From contig NADL03000604.1 of assembly GCA_002205965.3 (NCBI GenBank), positions 1,426,001-1,490,000 on the forward strand: a stretch of DNA of 64,000 bases. Reading direction: 5' to 3'. The first letter of the stretch is position 1. Each line of letters starts with the position of its first letter. Both the position numbers and the translations under genes were made by a program. Under the pieces are notes generated by a model, which was not told the DNA's origin, did no database searches, and saw nothing but the letters and a program-made list of their open reading frames with translations. Source of the stretch: Kappaphycus alvarezii. Its lineage: Eukaryota; Rhodophyta; Florideophyceae; Gigartinales; Solieriaceae. This document shows, in pieces, positions 35,100-48,100 of this stretch.

Positions 35100-38000
35100 T
35101 GAAATAATTTAAATTACTCACAAGTGATGGGAATTTGTGTGTGAGGGTCTTTTATGGACAAAAAAGAGCCGATGAGAGGCCAGAAGCGAGGCTTAAATGA
35201 TTGGGGGGCGTGCAGGTAGAGCATCAGGAAGTGCAGAGCGCAAAAGTTCGATATCATTGTTTTCTGTAATCGAGCAGTAGAGTACCACAAGAAATATTTC
35301 CCAGTGGCCAAGGACAAGGCAAAGGATTAGTTATACGAAGAAGTTGAAATTGTCCCGCGAATGTTTAAGAAGAGAATAGTGGTCCAACAGTTGGTTTAAG
35401 GCACGACTAGCTGCTCATTTGATAAATTTTACTATTTCTTCGAGAATCATTTGTCCGAACTTCAAGTAGTGGCAACCTCGTGAGATATCACTTTTCCTAC
35501 GTCGCTGTTCCTCTAATTTTTTGAAGTCTTTCCAGAATTATAATTAAAGGAAATTGAAAGGAAGTCTCGTCTGCGGAAGTTACAGCCAATTAAAAAAAAT
35601 TCGTGCACTAAAATATTCATGGGAAATTGATAATCGGGGTATTAAAATGACGTAACAAAAGTGGCTAACCTGTTCTTAAATAATGAATTTACCACTAAAA
35701 TAATTTAATGGTCTGACAAATCTCGGGAAATTTGAAAAAATATTGTATATGTCAAAAATCCCTCAGAGACCCTTCCAGAGGCACTGCGAGGTGTGCTTAT
35801 GCACCTTCGATCTTATCCAAGAAAGCTCTCCTTGCCTCTGCACCCTATCACCAATAATACCACCACCATAAATTCCGACACACATTGCCTCCGGTGGCGT
35901 GGTACACGCGCACAAGAACAACTCATTCCGCCTCGAAGCACCGAGGATTAAGGCGCCTCCTTTAGCGCTGGAATTTAGTTCGGAAACGTCCCTCGCCATA
36001 CATTACGCTTCCGTTGAGGAATTTTCAGTGCATAAGCTCGTCTCTGAAGTAAGAAGAAGCGAATTAGTTTCAACCTTGCGAAGGACTACTGTTTTCTTCA
36101 GGTGCTGTTTTCAGCGCGCATAAAATGTGACGCCCCATGGGGAATCGGGTCGAAGATTCGAAGAGACGGCACAAACGTTAGTGGAGACTGCTAGGAGTGT
36201 ATAGGAGAAAAATTTGACCTCTAAGATGAAGAATTTCTGTTAAAATCTCAAGAAACTCATCTAAACGCGCAAAGATGACGTCAAGCAGACTGCTGAAGCA
36301 CCGGTAATTTTGCGGAAAGGGAATCTAAAGGAGAACTTATGGACCAAAAAATTCTCGAGACTTAGGGACATGTCTGAGAGGAGACAAGGATGTGGAGCGG
36401 ACTGTGGACAAAAAAAGTACCGGTTCATGGGACTAGAGAAGAAGTTAGAACGGGAGCTTCGTCTCCTTTGAACGGATAGCCAGGTGTTAGTTTGAAAATA
36501 GGACGTAGCGGAGCGTCCTAATAGAGCCAGAAGTGAAACTGGACAAGTCGGCCTCTACCGCACGCAAACAGCGGCGCAAGTATCGGGGTATAAAATTGGG
36601 TTCCGACGACGAGAAGCGTGATGTTTGTATTAATGAAATGGACCATTGAAAATGGGCAGATGAAACGAAACATGAATATAGAGGAGGAGAGACTTTAAAT
36701 TAATAAAATTTACTGCTAGAGAAGGGGAAGTGACAGAAGCTTGGCGAGAGTAGTGTCACTGTAGAGGGAAAATTTATCCAATTTGAAGAGTGCAAGCACT
36801 GGGTATTATTAAAAGAGCACAGGGATGGTGGGGAGGAGGAGAATGACATGGCTCATCTTATTTCAGCTTCAGTTAAGAAGCTGTAGCATCAGTTAAGAAG
36901 CTGTAACAGCTAAGTGATTTTCGCGGTTCTCGCCCTATCTGCACCAGGTTGGATCATCTCCAATATTGCGAAATCTAAGAAGCCCACAATACAATACAAT
37001 GGGGCGTCCCTGTTGTGTACGGTTTTTGCAAAACACCTCGACTTCTTGAACATTAAGACTGCCCGAAATTGTGGAATATTTTCCATTGACAAGACAAAAC
37101 GGGTTTAGTCTCCAAGAAGATCTCGTTGAGAGCATAAGCGTGCTTGTCGAAAAAAAAAGATAAGTCCAGCCTCTTAGAGTTGTGAGGAACCGCATTAGAA
37201 TGAAAAATAACGCAATGGAGCTGGTCAGATAACAATTGCGCTTGGTTTTTTGCCGCAATTCATGATTTGGGCGATTTAGGATTTTTGCTAGTGTGGAAAC
37301 GGAACGATCTAAGGATTTATTGTTCAGTTAGGCCGTCTAATTTAAAGAATACGGAGCTTGTATACATATATCGAATGCAGAGTTTCCACGGCTAGCTATT
37401 ACTGCAAAAAGCGACTGTTGAGTCACTCTCACCCCTCAGTCGCGCGTTCGGTGAGCATCGCAAGCCGAAAAAGCCAGTGAAGTCTGCGAAGAAGGGATTT
37501 AAACTTGCATATTTCATAGAAATTTCTGTCATATTTATACGATAGAAATATGGTGGAAGTTTGCAGACAAGAGGCGTAAGATTTTCAAAAAGAAGTATAC
37601 AACTATATCGTTACTTTGTTACCAACTTCTCGGCTCAGATCCGCAGCGGAATTTAGATGCAAATATCGCACGAAAAAAATTTCGAAAGGCTTTTGTACTG
37701 TTTCCAATAAATATTTCGTAAAGAGAAAAACGTTTAAGATATAATTTAAGGTAAAATATGTCAAAACCTTGGTTTTCTTGGGAATTAGCGCCATTAAGTA
37801 CCAAAAAAATCAATCTTATTTCTAAATTAAGAGAGTAATGATTATCGGAGACAATTTTAAAAAAGTTCACACACGTTTAATACTAGGTTTGTACGTGTCC
37901 GATTTAGATAAATAGCTGAAGATCGAGATAATTACTCAGGAATTTATTTTTTGGATATCCAGAAGTTCTATTCCAACACAAATCAAATTATTATGAGACT

Positions 38001-41000
38001 ACCAAAGCAGTAATATTCAAAAAAATATAGGAAAGAAATTATTAGTTTACAAAACTTGAAAAATTTTCCCAACCTCCGAATAACAAAAAATACAATTAGA
38101 GACTAATGAAAAATTAAAATTTACTGTAAAGTAGTTTCTAGAATCTCGAACGGAAAAAGTAGCCATGACATCCGAGCCCGTTGAGATTTTAAAATCAGAG
38201 CCCGATTCAAGTCCACTTCGTTAACCATATCCATGATTAACTGCCGCAGTGACTATTTAAGCGCACAGATAAAGATCCATCCGAGGAAGGAATATTTCAA
38301 GATATTCTGCCCCTAATACGAAAGAACAGGAACATTTCCCATGATCGATGTTTTTGAAGGGAAGAAATTCTAGCAGAGATCGTAGGACTGACTTCATCCT
38401 TATTGCGATACCAGGAGGTCAGTTTTTGAAAAACTGGAGAAAACCAGCTCAATACTCTGACTACGGCATCTCCCCATGTGATAAAGGGAAAAAATATGCA
38501 ATTAAATAAATAGAAAATATAATTGCATCGAATGAATCAATTTTGTGTCCTCGAAAGGTTTAGAATTACTAACAAGAGAATAATAGACTTGAGCCGACCA
38601 TTTACGATTGGTTTTAGGTGCTATTACATGTCAACAGTTACAACTACGCTGCCTAGCCTGCGTGAAACTGCTTTAAATCTTGTTTTAATTCTACAAATTC
38701 AGGAATTTAAGAGCTTCACATTTCAAAAGGCGAAAATTAGAGCTTTAATATTCACTTTTTGACACTTGAATCAAAGGAGAAGCCAAAATAGTTCGACGCC
38801 CCATGGAAACAACGAAAGGCGGGGGAAAAGAGAAGTTAAACAGTGAAAACGCAGCATCAATATCTTTTTTCAAAACAATATGGAATTTAAGTCTTGGTAA
38901 AAGCGAAATGTACAAAAATTTGTTCAAGAGATCTTCGAAGTAGGCCAAAGAGCTCCTATGTGTCTGAATGTTGACATAAAGGTTCTACTTCAAAGTGCAA
39001 GAAATTTGAAACATGGTTGTAAGAAACCGCAGGTCATACAAGGTAAAATTTAAAGGTTTAAGCACACAATAAAATTGTTTCCATTGGTGGAGATGTGACG
39101 GGTCATTGCTTACAACAGAAAATACCAAAAACATATATTGCATGGTAGTCAATTATTCAGACATTGAAGTGGATATACTACCCGTAAAGGCTTCAGTCAA
39201 AATGATTTTCCAAATATTTTTACTGCAGAAAAAAAAAGAAAGGGATGATGAGAAATACGGTGAATGCACTTTCGATGAAATTTGCACGTGAAAAACGTAA
39301 TTATTTTTGACGAGCCTATGCAATCGTTCCCTTTTGTTTCGGAATGCAAGAGTAAATTACCGTGTGTTCTGGGATATTCAGTAAGCAGTCTGAATACACC
39401 GCTTATTAAAAAAATATATGGGCTGCATTCCTTTCAAAATCAAAAAATCATGAAATATTCTTGATTTGAAAACCTTGATCCAAAGTGACGAAATTGAGAT
39501 GATTATAACATCTACAGATGCCGTCAAGACTATTCTGCAAATTTTTAAGAAATCAAATATCTGGGAATATATATAGGTTTCAATAATTTTCTAATTCAAG
39601 AAGTCGAAACGCAATCCGAGATACATTTTCATATTTTATAGAGATTGATTGAGCTTTTTGTTACAGTTATTGACACAGTTACTAATGTCAAAAGCAAAGA
39701 AAAGAAGAAAGGCTCATATCAGCTCAATCCTAAAACAGAAGGAGATTTATTTTATACATTGAATGCTCTGCAATCAATTTGTGTTGTAATCAAAAACTTA
39801 AGAGCCATGAAATGGTAATTTAACGGGAGAAGATACCTTCGTTAGTAGATCCTCTTCCATTTGAGCTCTACTCTTTATGGTTTACTATGAATTGCTGATG
39901 AAAACTTCTTGAGAACAAAAATGAACAAGATGAAGAATAAAGATATTGAAGAAAAGATATCTTTTGTCTGTTAAACTCTCAAAACTAATAAAAACCCTTT
40001 TCTGAGCCTTTGTTGAAAATATAAAGGAAATTAGAGTGGAAAATTTTTTGTTAGCGGGCTCCCTGCTTCATACAAATATGAGAATTCTGCCATTTTGTTA
40101 CTAAAGTAATCGAACGAGCTCAAATATATTGGATATAGTACAAGAATATTAACTGATTCATAACACAAATATGAAGAAATGTATTGAAAAAGATATAGAG
40201 GGATCCCAAAAATTAGCTGTGAACATCTCTATTCCCCTTATTTTTATTTTTACTTAGAAAAAATAATAAAGAGTACCTTTATTTTTCTTTTCAGTCATCT
40301 CGCTGTAGTTGATTGGAAGATAGTTAAAAAGATTCCTAACAGAACTTCTCTTGATTCGATGCCAAGTATCATTAATACTCTCCTCTAGATCCTCTATGCA
40401 TGCAAACTTCCTCTGATATTGACATAACTCAGGCGCAAAAGATGACCAAACTTTTCGATTTGATTCAAAATAAGAGATTTGGCAGGCCATGGAAGGACAT
40501 AAAATTCACTTCCTTCCAACCAATCTTTTGTTTAATTGCCTCCGGGCGTCGCAGCATCATTATACGGCGAAATATAGGTGTCCCATACCTACTTTCCAGC
40601 AAAATATGGAATATTCTCCTGGAAACATTCTGTAAATCTTAGAATACAGGTTCTCTGATAAAAACAATGGAACATAACAGTACAATTAAACAGACCAAAG
40701 CATAACTGATTTCCCCCATGCAGGCGAGATAAATGTTTTCGGGTTTCAATTCTTAAGTCGTGCCAAAATATGCAAAACGGCCGGGCCCTGTATTTTAAAC
40801 TTATCTCGTCGGTAAACCTAGCCTCACTCGAGTAAGATACGCTCTAAATGAAATTTGGCTCACAAAGACTGTTTTTAATGCCTGATCTTCATCACCGGAA
40901 CTGTTTTTCATTTTACACACCAATTGATCGCCATATAACAGCAATTGCTGAAATAGGCGCACAAATGCCGGCTGCTTCGCGGTTTTTGTATCTCTATTGC

Positions 41001-42030
41001 GCTGCAGTTTGCAGTTGGATGGTAATTGAATATAAATTAAAGCTGGGTACTGGTTTATTTTTTTGTATTGGAGAGAATTTTCTCAATACCTTCCCCTTCG
41101 TAGCAACAAAGTTGTGTATAGCGGTTTAATACTCGCCGATAAATTCAGCAATCTTTCGTTCTTGAGTTTTCCCGAGGAGAAAGGATAGAATGACACCTTT
41201 TTGTTGATCAGTGAACCTCGAAAGTATTCCTAATTTTTTGATGAATTATTGAACAAAGTGAGTTGATTAAGAAAGGAGACTGGTCTCGGTACTAAATTCA
41301 GAGAAATTATCTTACCCCTTTATAGTTGCTTATTCTGCTATAAAATTAAATCGATTTGGTCCTTGTTTCGTGCGAAAAAAGGAGTAACCAAAAAGGAGAG
41401 GGTAATTACCTGGTATAGGGTGTCGGCAAGTAGGCCTGCTCCGCATAGTTCTTAATATTACTGGCAATTTTAAGAGTCCATGCCTTTCGCTCGTAAATGT
41501 ATTCACTTTATATCTTGGATATAGGATATTCCGGGCCACCACAGACCATATCTTTCAAATATTAAATCACCCCACATTTTCTCCCTTTATATTTTTAGAG
41601 TCAGATTTGAGTTCTTGGGCCTATTATTCTTTCGGGGAGTGGACAAGATTGTATTTAAGACTTGTTTTTTCCGGTTGCCACCCTTGTGTCCATGTGTGAT
41701 GCTTTATGATGACCTTTTGCCAGATTGAAAATTTCAAACGATCACTGTAATGCAGCGGAAAGACGGGAAAATAGGGAGCTTGCCAGCAAAGTAGCAGCCA
41801 TCCCGGTGGAGCCATCCCAGGACGATCAAAACTGGGATGGAAGTTTGTGCCGCTAGCCTTCGACTCACTTGGATCGCCGTCTGCGACGACGTCGAAGACA
41901 ATCGACGAATAAGCGGTCGCTGTCGCAACCCGCAGCGGATGCTCGACGGGAGGAGTAATGACTCGGCTTTATCAGCAGCTTAGTTATGCGATTTGGTCCA
42001 CTTGTGCCGCGTCTGTAATATGTCGCGCCC
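35100..42030. other. AT-rich unassigned region
   Basis: No frame above about 110 codons and none with a domain I recognise. A + strand path at 36,700-37,120, broken by stops, has a coding look (WGVPVVYGFCKTPRLLEH) but I cannot name it. A 20-bp tandem duplication (CAGTTAAGAAGCTGTA twice) lies at 36,866-36,906. A GC-richer patch with short inverted repeats lies at 41,780-41,950. Probably old transposon remains. Confidence 0.45.
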
Positions 42031-42032
42031 CA

Positions 42033-42114
42033 CAACATGCAGAGTTTAGCCACCCTATTCAAACCTAATTTTGTTAGGTTTGTTACAGTGGGGTATTCAA
42101 GACTTTGCATGTTG
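42033..42114. repeat. 82-nt imperfect palindrome (foldback)
   Basis: The left arm CAACATGCAGAGT...CAAACCTAA and the right arm TTAGGTTTG...GACTTTGCATGTTG are complementary around a 5-base loop (TTTTG). The inner 9 bp and the outer 8 bp pair perfectly, with a few mismatches and bulges between. It could be a small foldback transposon or, if transcribed, a long hairpin RNA. No target duplication is obvious. Confidence 0.75.
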
Positions 42115-42299
42115 CACCTGCATATGTCTGTGGTAAAGTAATCGAATTCACTGTAATCCTGCTTTTCAACTTCTAAAATAGACGTGTTTTATTTTCGCAA
42201 TTTAGCGGATGATGATAAAACTGCCGACACATTCAAAAGTAATAAAATTTCTGCACGTGGATTGATTCAACGTTTTCGGTGTAAAATTTGGATAAGCTC

Positions 42300-42720
42300 T
42301 TTTCTGCTGTGGATAGTACTGTACAGTACAGTACTTTGCAACACTGCACTGCACTGTATGAAAATTCGTAGGACCCCAACCTTTGCTCCACTTGCAAGAA
42401 ACCAAACCAACAGTACTGTACGTATGTACACTGTACTGTATACTGAACTGTAGAACCTACGGTATACAGTATCTACGGTACCCCAGCTCAACAATACAAA
42501 CCCCATATCTACTGTACCCACCCTAGAACCTCTGTTCTCAGGGTACCTCAGTCGCCAAGGACATTAGGCCTCATCTCCGTAATTTCTAGCTCAACCCCAC
42601 TCTAATTCATCATTCTTGACTCAAAAACCCAATTTAACCTCACCCTTGTGCTGTATACGCCTTAAGCTCTGTAGTACTGTACAGTACAGTACAGTACAGT
42701 ATAGCTGATACAGTATTCAG
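42300..42720. repeat. Cluster of GTACTGTAC / TACAGTAC strings
   Basis: The 420 bp carry many overlapping copies of ACTGTAC/GTACAGT, some in tandem (TACAGTACAGTACAGTACAG at about 42,677). The same string is scattered at 28.1, 43.15, 45.65, 45.94, 49.7, 52.1, 53.3, 53.9 and 54.5 kb, always in intergenic DNA. Confidence 0.8.
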
Positions 42721-43420
42721 AAAGCACTGTGCTGCAAGAGTACTGAAGCCTTTACGTATTCGCCACTGACATTTTACTGTAATTGGAGATGGGATTGCTG
42801 TAAAGCAGTTGTCCATTCATTTCCAAAATTCCTCAAATGTAAGCAACCTTTGCACCACCCGCAGTAAACCAAAACCATTTACACTCCGCACAAGCAAACA
42901 CTGGCTCACAAAGAGATTGAAATACTGCTACCCCAACCCAAAGAACCCCTCACCCCAAAAAACAAAAAAACCGCCAAAAAACCAAAAAACCGCACCAAAC
43001 ACCCACACCAAATCCCCGAAATCCAACCGATTCCTACGCAGAAAAACCGGCGACACCCCCAAAAATTCCCCATACCCTCCCAGATACAATACAAATCCCT
43101 CAAACACCGCCACCCTATGTAAGAGTCAACCCATCCTCATCCCACCAACAGAGATACAGTACAGTACGAAATGAAACGCCGCGCCATTTTCACCCCATAA
43201 AACGCCACAGTATGAAAACCAACAGGCATTCTCCCTCATCCTATACTGTACACCACACCCTAGTCCAACGACACCCCAACAGCTTACAACCACCATACTC
43301 CACCTGGTCACCAATCGTTCACACCCCGTCACCCACCCTCTCGCAACCGCCCCAACCGCTGCAACACCCCCGACCCACCTAACCCCCAACTCTCCATCCC
43401 CAAACAAACCGCTCCCTACC
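42721..43420. other. C/A-skewed intergenic region
   Basis: The + strand is strongly C- and A-rich, mainly from 42,920 to 43,420. This makes long Lys/Pro/Thr frames on + and Gly/Val frames on minus that I reject. Its position upstream of the small + strand ORF at 43,507 mirrors the skewed region upstream of the kinase gene. Confidence 0.4.
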
Positions 43421-43506
43421 ATGCATACGACCAACGTACCGCGTCGCACACGCCATTTCAAAGGCGCGTGGAACCCGAGCGCAGGAGGTTGCGGCTTACC
43501 AAGGAG

Positions 43507-43635
43507 ATGGGCACGCTGCCTAGCGTGAGTAACAGTGCCGCGCTTGCACCGGGTGGTGCGGGGGAGGCGCTTGTAGCAACGTCCGTGTTATTGGCCGCTT
43601 TTGTATCGTTTGCGAGGATGTTGGCGCGGATGTGA
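43507..43635 (+). CDS. Candidate small tail-anchored membrane protein, 42 aa
   Basis: ATG at 43,507 to TGA at 43,633-43,635. The product begins MGTLPSVSNSAALAPGG and ends in an Ala/Val/Leu/Phe segment (ALVATSVLLAAFVSFARML) long enough for one membrane helix, followed by Arg-Met. The same frame is open upstream to at least 43,370 and reads a basic stretch (RRRLRLTKEM) before the ATG, so the true start or an upstream exon may lie further 5'. It lies about 180 bp from the 3' end of the coiled-coil gene and faces it. Length and a C-terminal helix recall small ER or mitochondrial subunits, but I match no family. A chance ORF cannot be excluded. Confidence 0.33.
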   Translation: MGTLPSVSNSAALAPGGAGEALVATSVLLAAFVSFARMLARM

Positions 43636-43811
43636 GTGGCGGATATACGGCTCTGTAAAACATGAGTGTTTAGTTAATGATGTATCAAGTTGTACGGACG
43701 GGGGGTTTTGGATGCGAGGTAAACTCAAATTATATTACACAAGCGTCGACCATTGCATAATGGTCACCACGCAAGTCCCCAGTTCTGTGCAGTCGGCAGT
43801 CTTCAACGTAT

Positions 43812-45197
43812 CTACTTTGTGGCGATCATATCCTGCAACAAATCGGCCCGCACTCTAGTAAGCTCGTCCGACGTTCGCTTCAAGTCATCCGAGTAACCTC
43901 TCACCCTCCCATCCAACTTTTCCACAACCTGTTTCTGCACCTCCAAACTTTCCAACACCGCCTCCAACACATGCTCCACCGATTTCACACTCTTTTCAAT
44001 CGTCGCCCGGATGATCAAGTCCGTGAGAAATCCATCCAACACCACATCCGCAAATGCCAACACCACACCGCCATTCACCTTTGCCGCCCTGGTCAGCGGC
44101 AACTTGGGACTTAGACTTACCACCTCCTCCACCTTTCGCCCCGCACTCCTCGCCATCTCCATTGCTTCATTGATCCGATACTGCGTGCTAATCCCCGCCA
44201 CAAACCCGATTCCACCTCCACTAAATAAATCTACGGTATTACTCATCTGGGCGTCAAACAGACTCTTCCTCGCATTCGACAGCTCCACGGCCGCCTGTTT
44301 CAAAAGGCCATACACATGCTTTTGCGCGGTAAGCTTGTCCTTTGCCTTGTCCGTAACAGCGACCAGGCGGTCCCTCTCGGTCTCAATACGATTCTCAGCG
44401 ACACTACCAACATCACCACCAAACACACCCTCCAAAATATCCCTCCTCTCCCTTTCCGAGGCCTCCAACAAATCCGCATCCCCCTTCAACTTTCTACAAA
44501 ACTCTGCATCGGCCTTTGCGACTTCCCGTGCCTTCATAGCCTTGTGTTTAGCCACGGCAGCATGTTCACTAACCGCCTCCAAGCTCTGTTCCAGCTTGAC
44601 GGTTTCCGCAGCTGCCTTTTTGGGAAATAGTTTGTTTCGGAGTTTCTTCTTCTTGAGTGATTCTAATTGGGTAGAGATTTGTGTCTCGGTTTCTCGGATT
44701 TTGGCCAAGGTGTGTTTGGCGTGCTTGGCATGGCGGGCACTGTGGTGAGCGCGGGTGTTGGCTACCTTGAACTGCTCGTCTTTACCGGCCAACTCGGCGA
44801 CGACTGTGGTGTGGTGGAGGTAGAGGTTGCGACATTCGGTGCTGACGCGGGTGGGGGAGGGTTGGTCTGTGGGTTCGTCGGGGTTGGATTCGGTCATGGT
44901 GTTTGTGGGGTCGTGGGGAAGGGGGGTTAGGGGGATAGCGCGCGTGTGTGCTTTGGCTGATGCGTTACTTTCGGGTAACGTTGAAGGGATTGCGTATAGT
45001 GATGATTTGACTTTTGATGTAGCAGTCGTGCTGGGAACAATGCGGTCTGAAGGAATAAGCTGCAGGTGGGCAGCGGAGACATTTGGTTTTATATCCAGAT
45101 TTAGACGAGGTGTGATGGGTGCAAATAGGGACGTTACGGAACGTTTGCCAAGGGCAAGCCTGGTGATGCTCCAAACTTGTGGCGGTTGAAAGTGCAA
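43812..45197 (-). CDS. Coiled-coil protein of unknown function, 461 codons
   Basis: This is the longest uninterrupted non-transposon frame of the window, ending at 43,812. The frame opens at ATG 45,197, but an ATG at 44,897 (MTESNPDEPTDQPS) looks the better start. The first 100 residues are low in charge and weakly coding-like, and would be 5' UTR or a targeting peptide. From about residue 118 the protein is helical, with Ala/Lys/Glu heptads (HHSARHAKHAKHTLAK; KKAAAETVKLEQSLEAV). A central block, DLFSGGGIGFVAGISTQYRI at about 325-345, is followed by more coiled coil to the end. I recall a broadly similar layout (long coiled coil, Gly-rich 'LF.GG' block, coiled coil) in uncharacterised fungal proteins, but cannot name a domain. 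No signal peptide or clear membrane helix. The antisense frame at 44011-44748 is a shadow. Confidence 0.72.
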   Translation of the reverse strand: MHFQPPQVWSITRLALGKRSVTSLFAPITPRLNLDIKPNVSAAHLQLIPSDRIVPSTTATSKVKSSLYAIPSTLPESNASAKAHTRAIPLTPLPHDPTNTMTESNPDEPTDQPSPTRVSTECRNLYLHHTTVVAELAGKDEQFKVANTRAHHSARHAKHAKHTLAKIRETETQISTQLESLKKKKLRNKLFPKKAAAETVKLEQSLEAVSEHAAVAKHKAMKAREVAKADAEFCRKLKGDADLLEASERERRDILEGVFGGDVGSVAENRIETERDRLVAVTDKAKDKLTAQKHVYGLLKQAAVELSNARKSLFDAQMSNTVDLFSGGGIGFVAGISTQYRINEAMEMARSAGRKVEEVVSLSPKLPLTRAAKVNGGVVLAFADVVLDGFLTDLIIRATIEKSVKSVEHVLEAVLESLEVQKQVVEKLDGRVRGYSDDLKRTSDELTRVRADLLQDMIATK

Positions 45198-48100
45198 ATT
45201 TGAGACTCTGCGAGATTCGAAAGGAAAGAAAAGAAATTACAAAAAAATATATTAAAATTGATTCAATAGAATATCATAAAAAAATACATCCCAGAGCCTA
45301 ATAGTTACACACTAGTATGAAAATTTATCGATAATGCCCAGATGGAAATCCATACATGACAAGTGTACGATACCTTTCCTCCATTGTATTGCGACACGGA
45401 AATACTATTTTTGTCGATTAGTATTTTCCTAATAAACTGAAACCTACAGTCACCTTTCATGACTCTGCGAATGTGTGAGCATTCACTTACACTTTCATGG
45501 CCAGGTCACCAGAAAAGAACCATCCTCAATGGCTTTCTATCTTGCTGACGTTCCGGACGTGCCTCCACAAGTATTGCTCATTTGCACCCATCCGATATCC
45601 TCTTCCTTCCATTCAAATATCCACCGTACTACGACACTACTGCATAGTATAGTACAGTGCAGTATAGTACATTTAAACATCTTGTTGGACTCGCACAAGA
45701 CGTTCCACTGGTCGCTCCCAATGGCAAGCCACCACTTTGCTTTTCATTCTGTCGTCATTTAGGTCTAGCACGTGTTACACTCTCATCCCTCTTGTAGGCA
45801 ACGGATAATGGGACCGCTTGTGCTCATGTGTCTTTTACGTCTCGATTGAATAAAGATTTAAATTGCTCACTGCCACCAAAACGCCACCCGGCGGATTTTC
45901 GTCAAAATTCTTCCCCCACCCCTGAAGGTGTACACTACTGTACTGTACACTACAGTACTGTACACGAGCATCGATTACTTGCAGAGTAGGCAGTTGACCA
46001 TCGCAGCCCGCCATCGAATCACGTCGTTCCATGACACCTGCCCAACCTCATATCCCCTCATTATCCTCTCCCCTCCCATTGGCTTCCATGTAACCCCTGC
46101 AAACCCACCGTGCCCCGTCACTGCTCATCACCAAAGACATTCCCACCTGACTCTGCCTCCTTTCTCTGACTTTATCTCTTTCTCAGAACCTCCAATCCAC
46201 CGAACCGCCCCCCACGTGTCAGGAAATAGCCGTCCGGCACTTCTAATCAGTAAAGCATCCCTAACCCCTCCCCTTACATGCCCCTCCCGTCCCTTCACAC
46301 ACCCCACAAATTCCACAAACCCGCAACCCACCCAGCATGCACTGTCCCACACCATCCAACAACTCATCAAAAACCCCCGAATGCCCTCCCGTAAAAGCGC
46401 CACCCACCATCAAACACCCTCTTCCGCATGAATGCTGCACGATTACCAGCAACCCACCCCTCGAATCACACCAACCGCACAAATGCTTATCACCCGCCAT
46501 CTCACCAAATCTTACAAACACCCACCTCATCCAAATGTCCACCCTCCCCCCAACTCCCCCCCACAACTACCACACCACAAGTAACCCACCCTCCCCCATT
46601 ATAAACCCCATCACACCCACTCCGATAACCCCGTATCACACACCCGCCTGCAAACACACTACACCCCCGCACCATGCACCCATCCCCACCTCAGCCCCGC
46701 CCCATTCCCCCGTACCACTGTTTGGGTGTATTCGGGGTGCGGTTGGCGCGGGTACGTTGTTTGCTGATTTATTGGTGGTGGAATGGGGTGCGATTTGGTG
46801 CGTGGATTTGATTTTACAGCTCGGAGAATTGAGCAATGTGTTATGTTTTTCGAGGGTTTGTTCTTCGTGTTGGCGGAAGGTGCGGTAGCCGCCTCGCGGC
46901 TTTTCGGTGAATTGCGTTGCACTCATGAGCCGGCTTGTCTTGCGATCATAGCCCTCTATTCGAGGAGAAATGGGCGTGTTTCCACCTGGTCACACCTGTA
47001 CTGCACATTTCGGTCAACGCATGTGCTGCTGTGCCCCTGATAAATGTCTATCCTTGTTTGTACGAATTTAACCTAATTTTAACTGCAGCGTCGGCTTGTT
47101 TAGGGTAGAGTCCTGAATTGCTCATTACAGTTCAACTGTAAGAGCAACCTGGCGCTGTATAGAGTAACACTATCGTACAGTAATCAAATCATGCATTGTA
47201 CAGTAGTCTACAGTGCCCGAAATTGTTTCCTCCACTTGAAACAAGTTTACGTCAATGGGAATGTATCGTACTCCATTCAGGGTGAATGAAACGTAGAAGC
47301 CAGGAAGAGAAAAGAAAGACTCCTTGTGAGAAACCAACAAAGGATTGCATCAATTGCACTCAATCCACACAGTCTCGAGGCCATGAGTAAAAAGGACCGG
47401 AGATCAATCCCGATTGCTCGTAAGTACAAAGCGTAACAAACTATGAAAACATTGAAAGTTTTTTTTACTGCGAGCACCGACGGAGAAAAAGTTTTCTTTA
47501 CAGGCAACGCTGCTATGACTCCCCATTCATACGATATACAGTCGTACCGTAACGCGTATAATACACCAGGAGGCGTCATACGGCGATAGTTATCCCCAAT
47601 CGGTTCACATATGTGGAACCCTTACGAATACCGCAATTCAGAGACAGCAATCATCCCAAGGCACCGTTACTAGAAGGTTGCACGCAAACTTGCCGAGAGG
47701 CCGGTTGGGAAACATTCATCGTTGGTGGCGTTTGTGTGCTTGACCTGCTAAAGTAACAGGTCAAAAGCCGCATGGATTCGTGTTTTATCGCAGTGCCCTG
47801 AACATGATTTTTCAGCTCATTTTCTTAAAGATTTTCGTGCCCAGTGCCACCGAGCTCTGGCCCGTAATACCGAACCGTCGCAATTGGAGTCCCACCGTGA
47901 GGTTTCCTGTTCAATCTTGTGCCTCCCGAGCGGTGCCTGCGACTTTACAGCGCCGGAACTCTTTACTTTGTCATTAAAGCCTGTGTGCTGCAAAAACTTT
48001 TGAATTCGGCACGCATACCATACGCCAAGGCCACCGTCCTCGTCGGTATAGTACACTGGCTGGTCCGAATAGCCCGCTTACGCAAAAAAGTTTAGCACTT

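Noticed and set aside
42809..43461. Lys/Pro/Thr frame on + and Gly/Val frame on minus
   Set aside because: Skewed C/A-rich DNA gives long open frames on both strands; low complexity.
44011..44748. + strand frame of 245 codons, Ser/Ala/Leu-rich
   Set aside because: Exact shadow of the coiled-coil gene on the minus strand.
46337..46888. + strand frame of 183 codons, Pro/His/Thr-rich
   Set aside because: Low-complexity skewed DNA; the opposite strand has an equally open frame.
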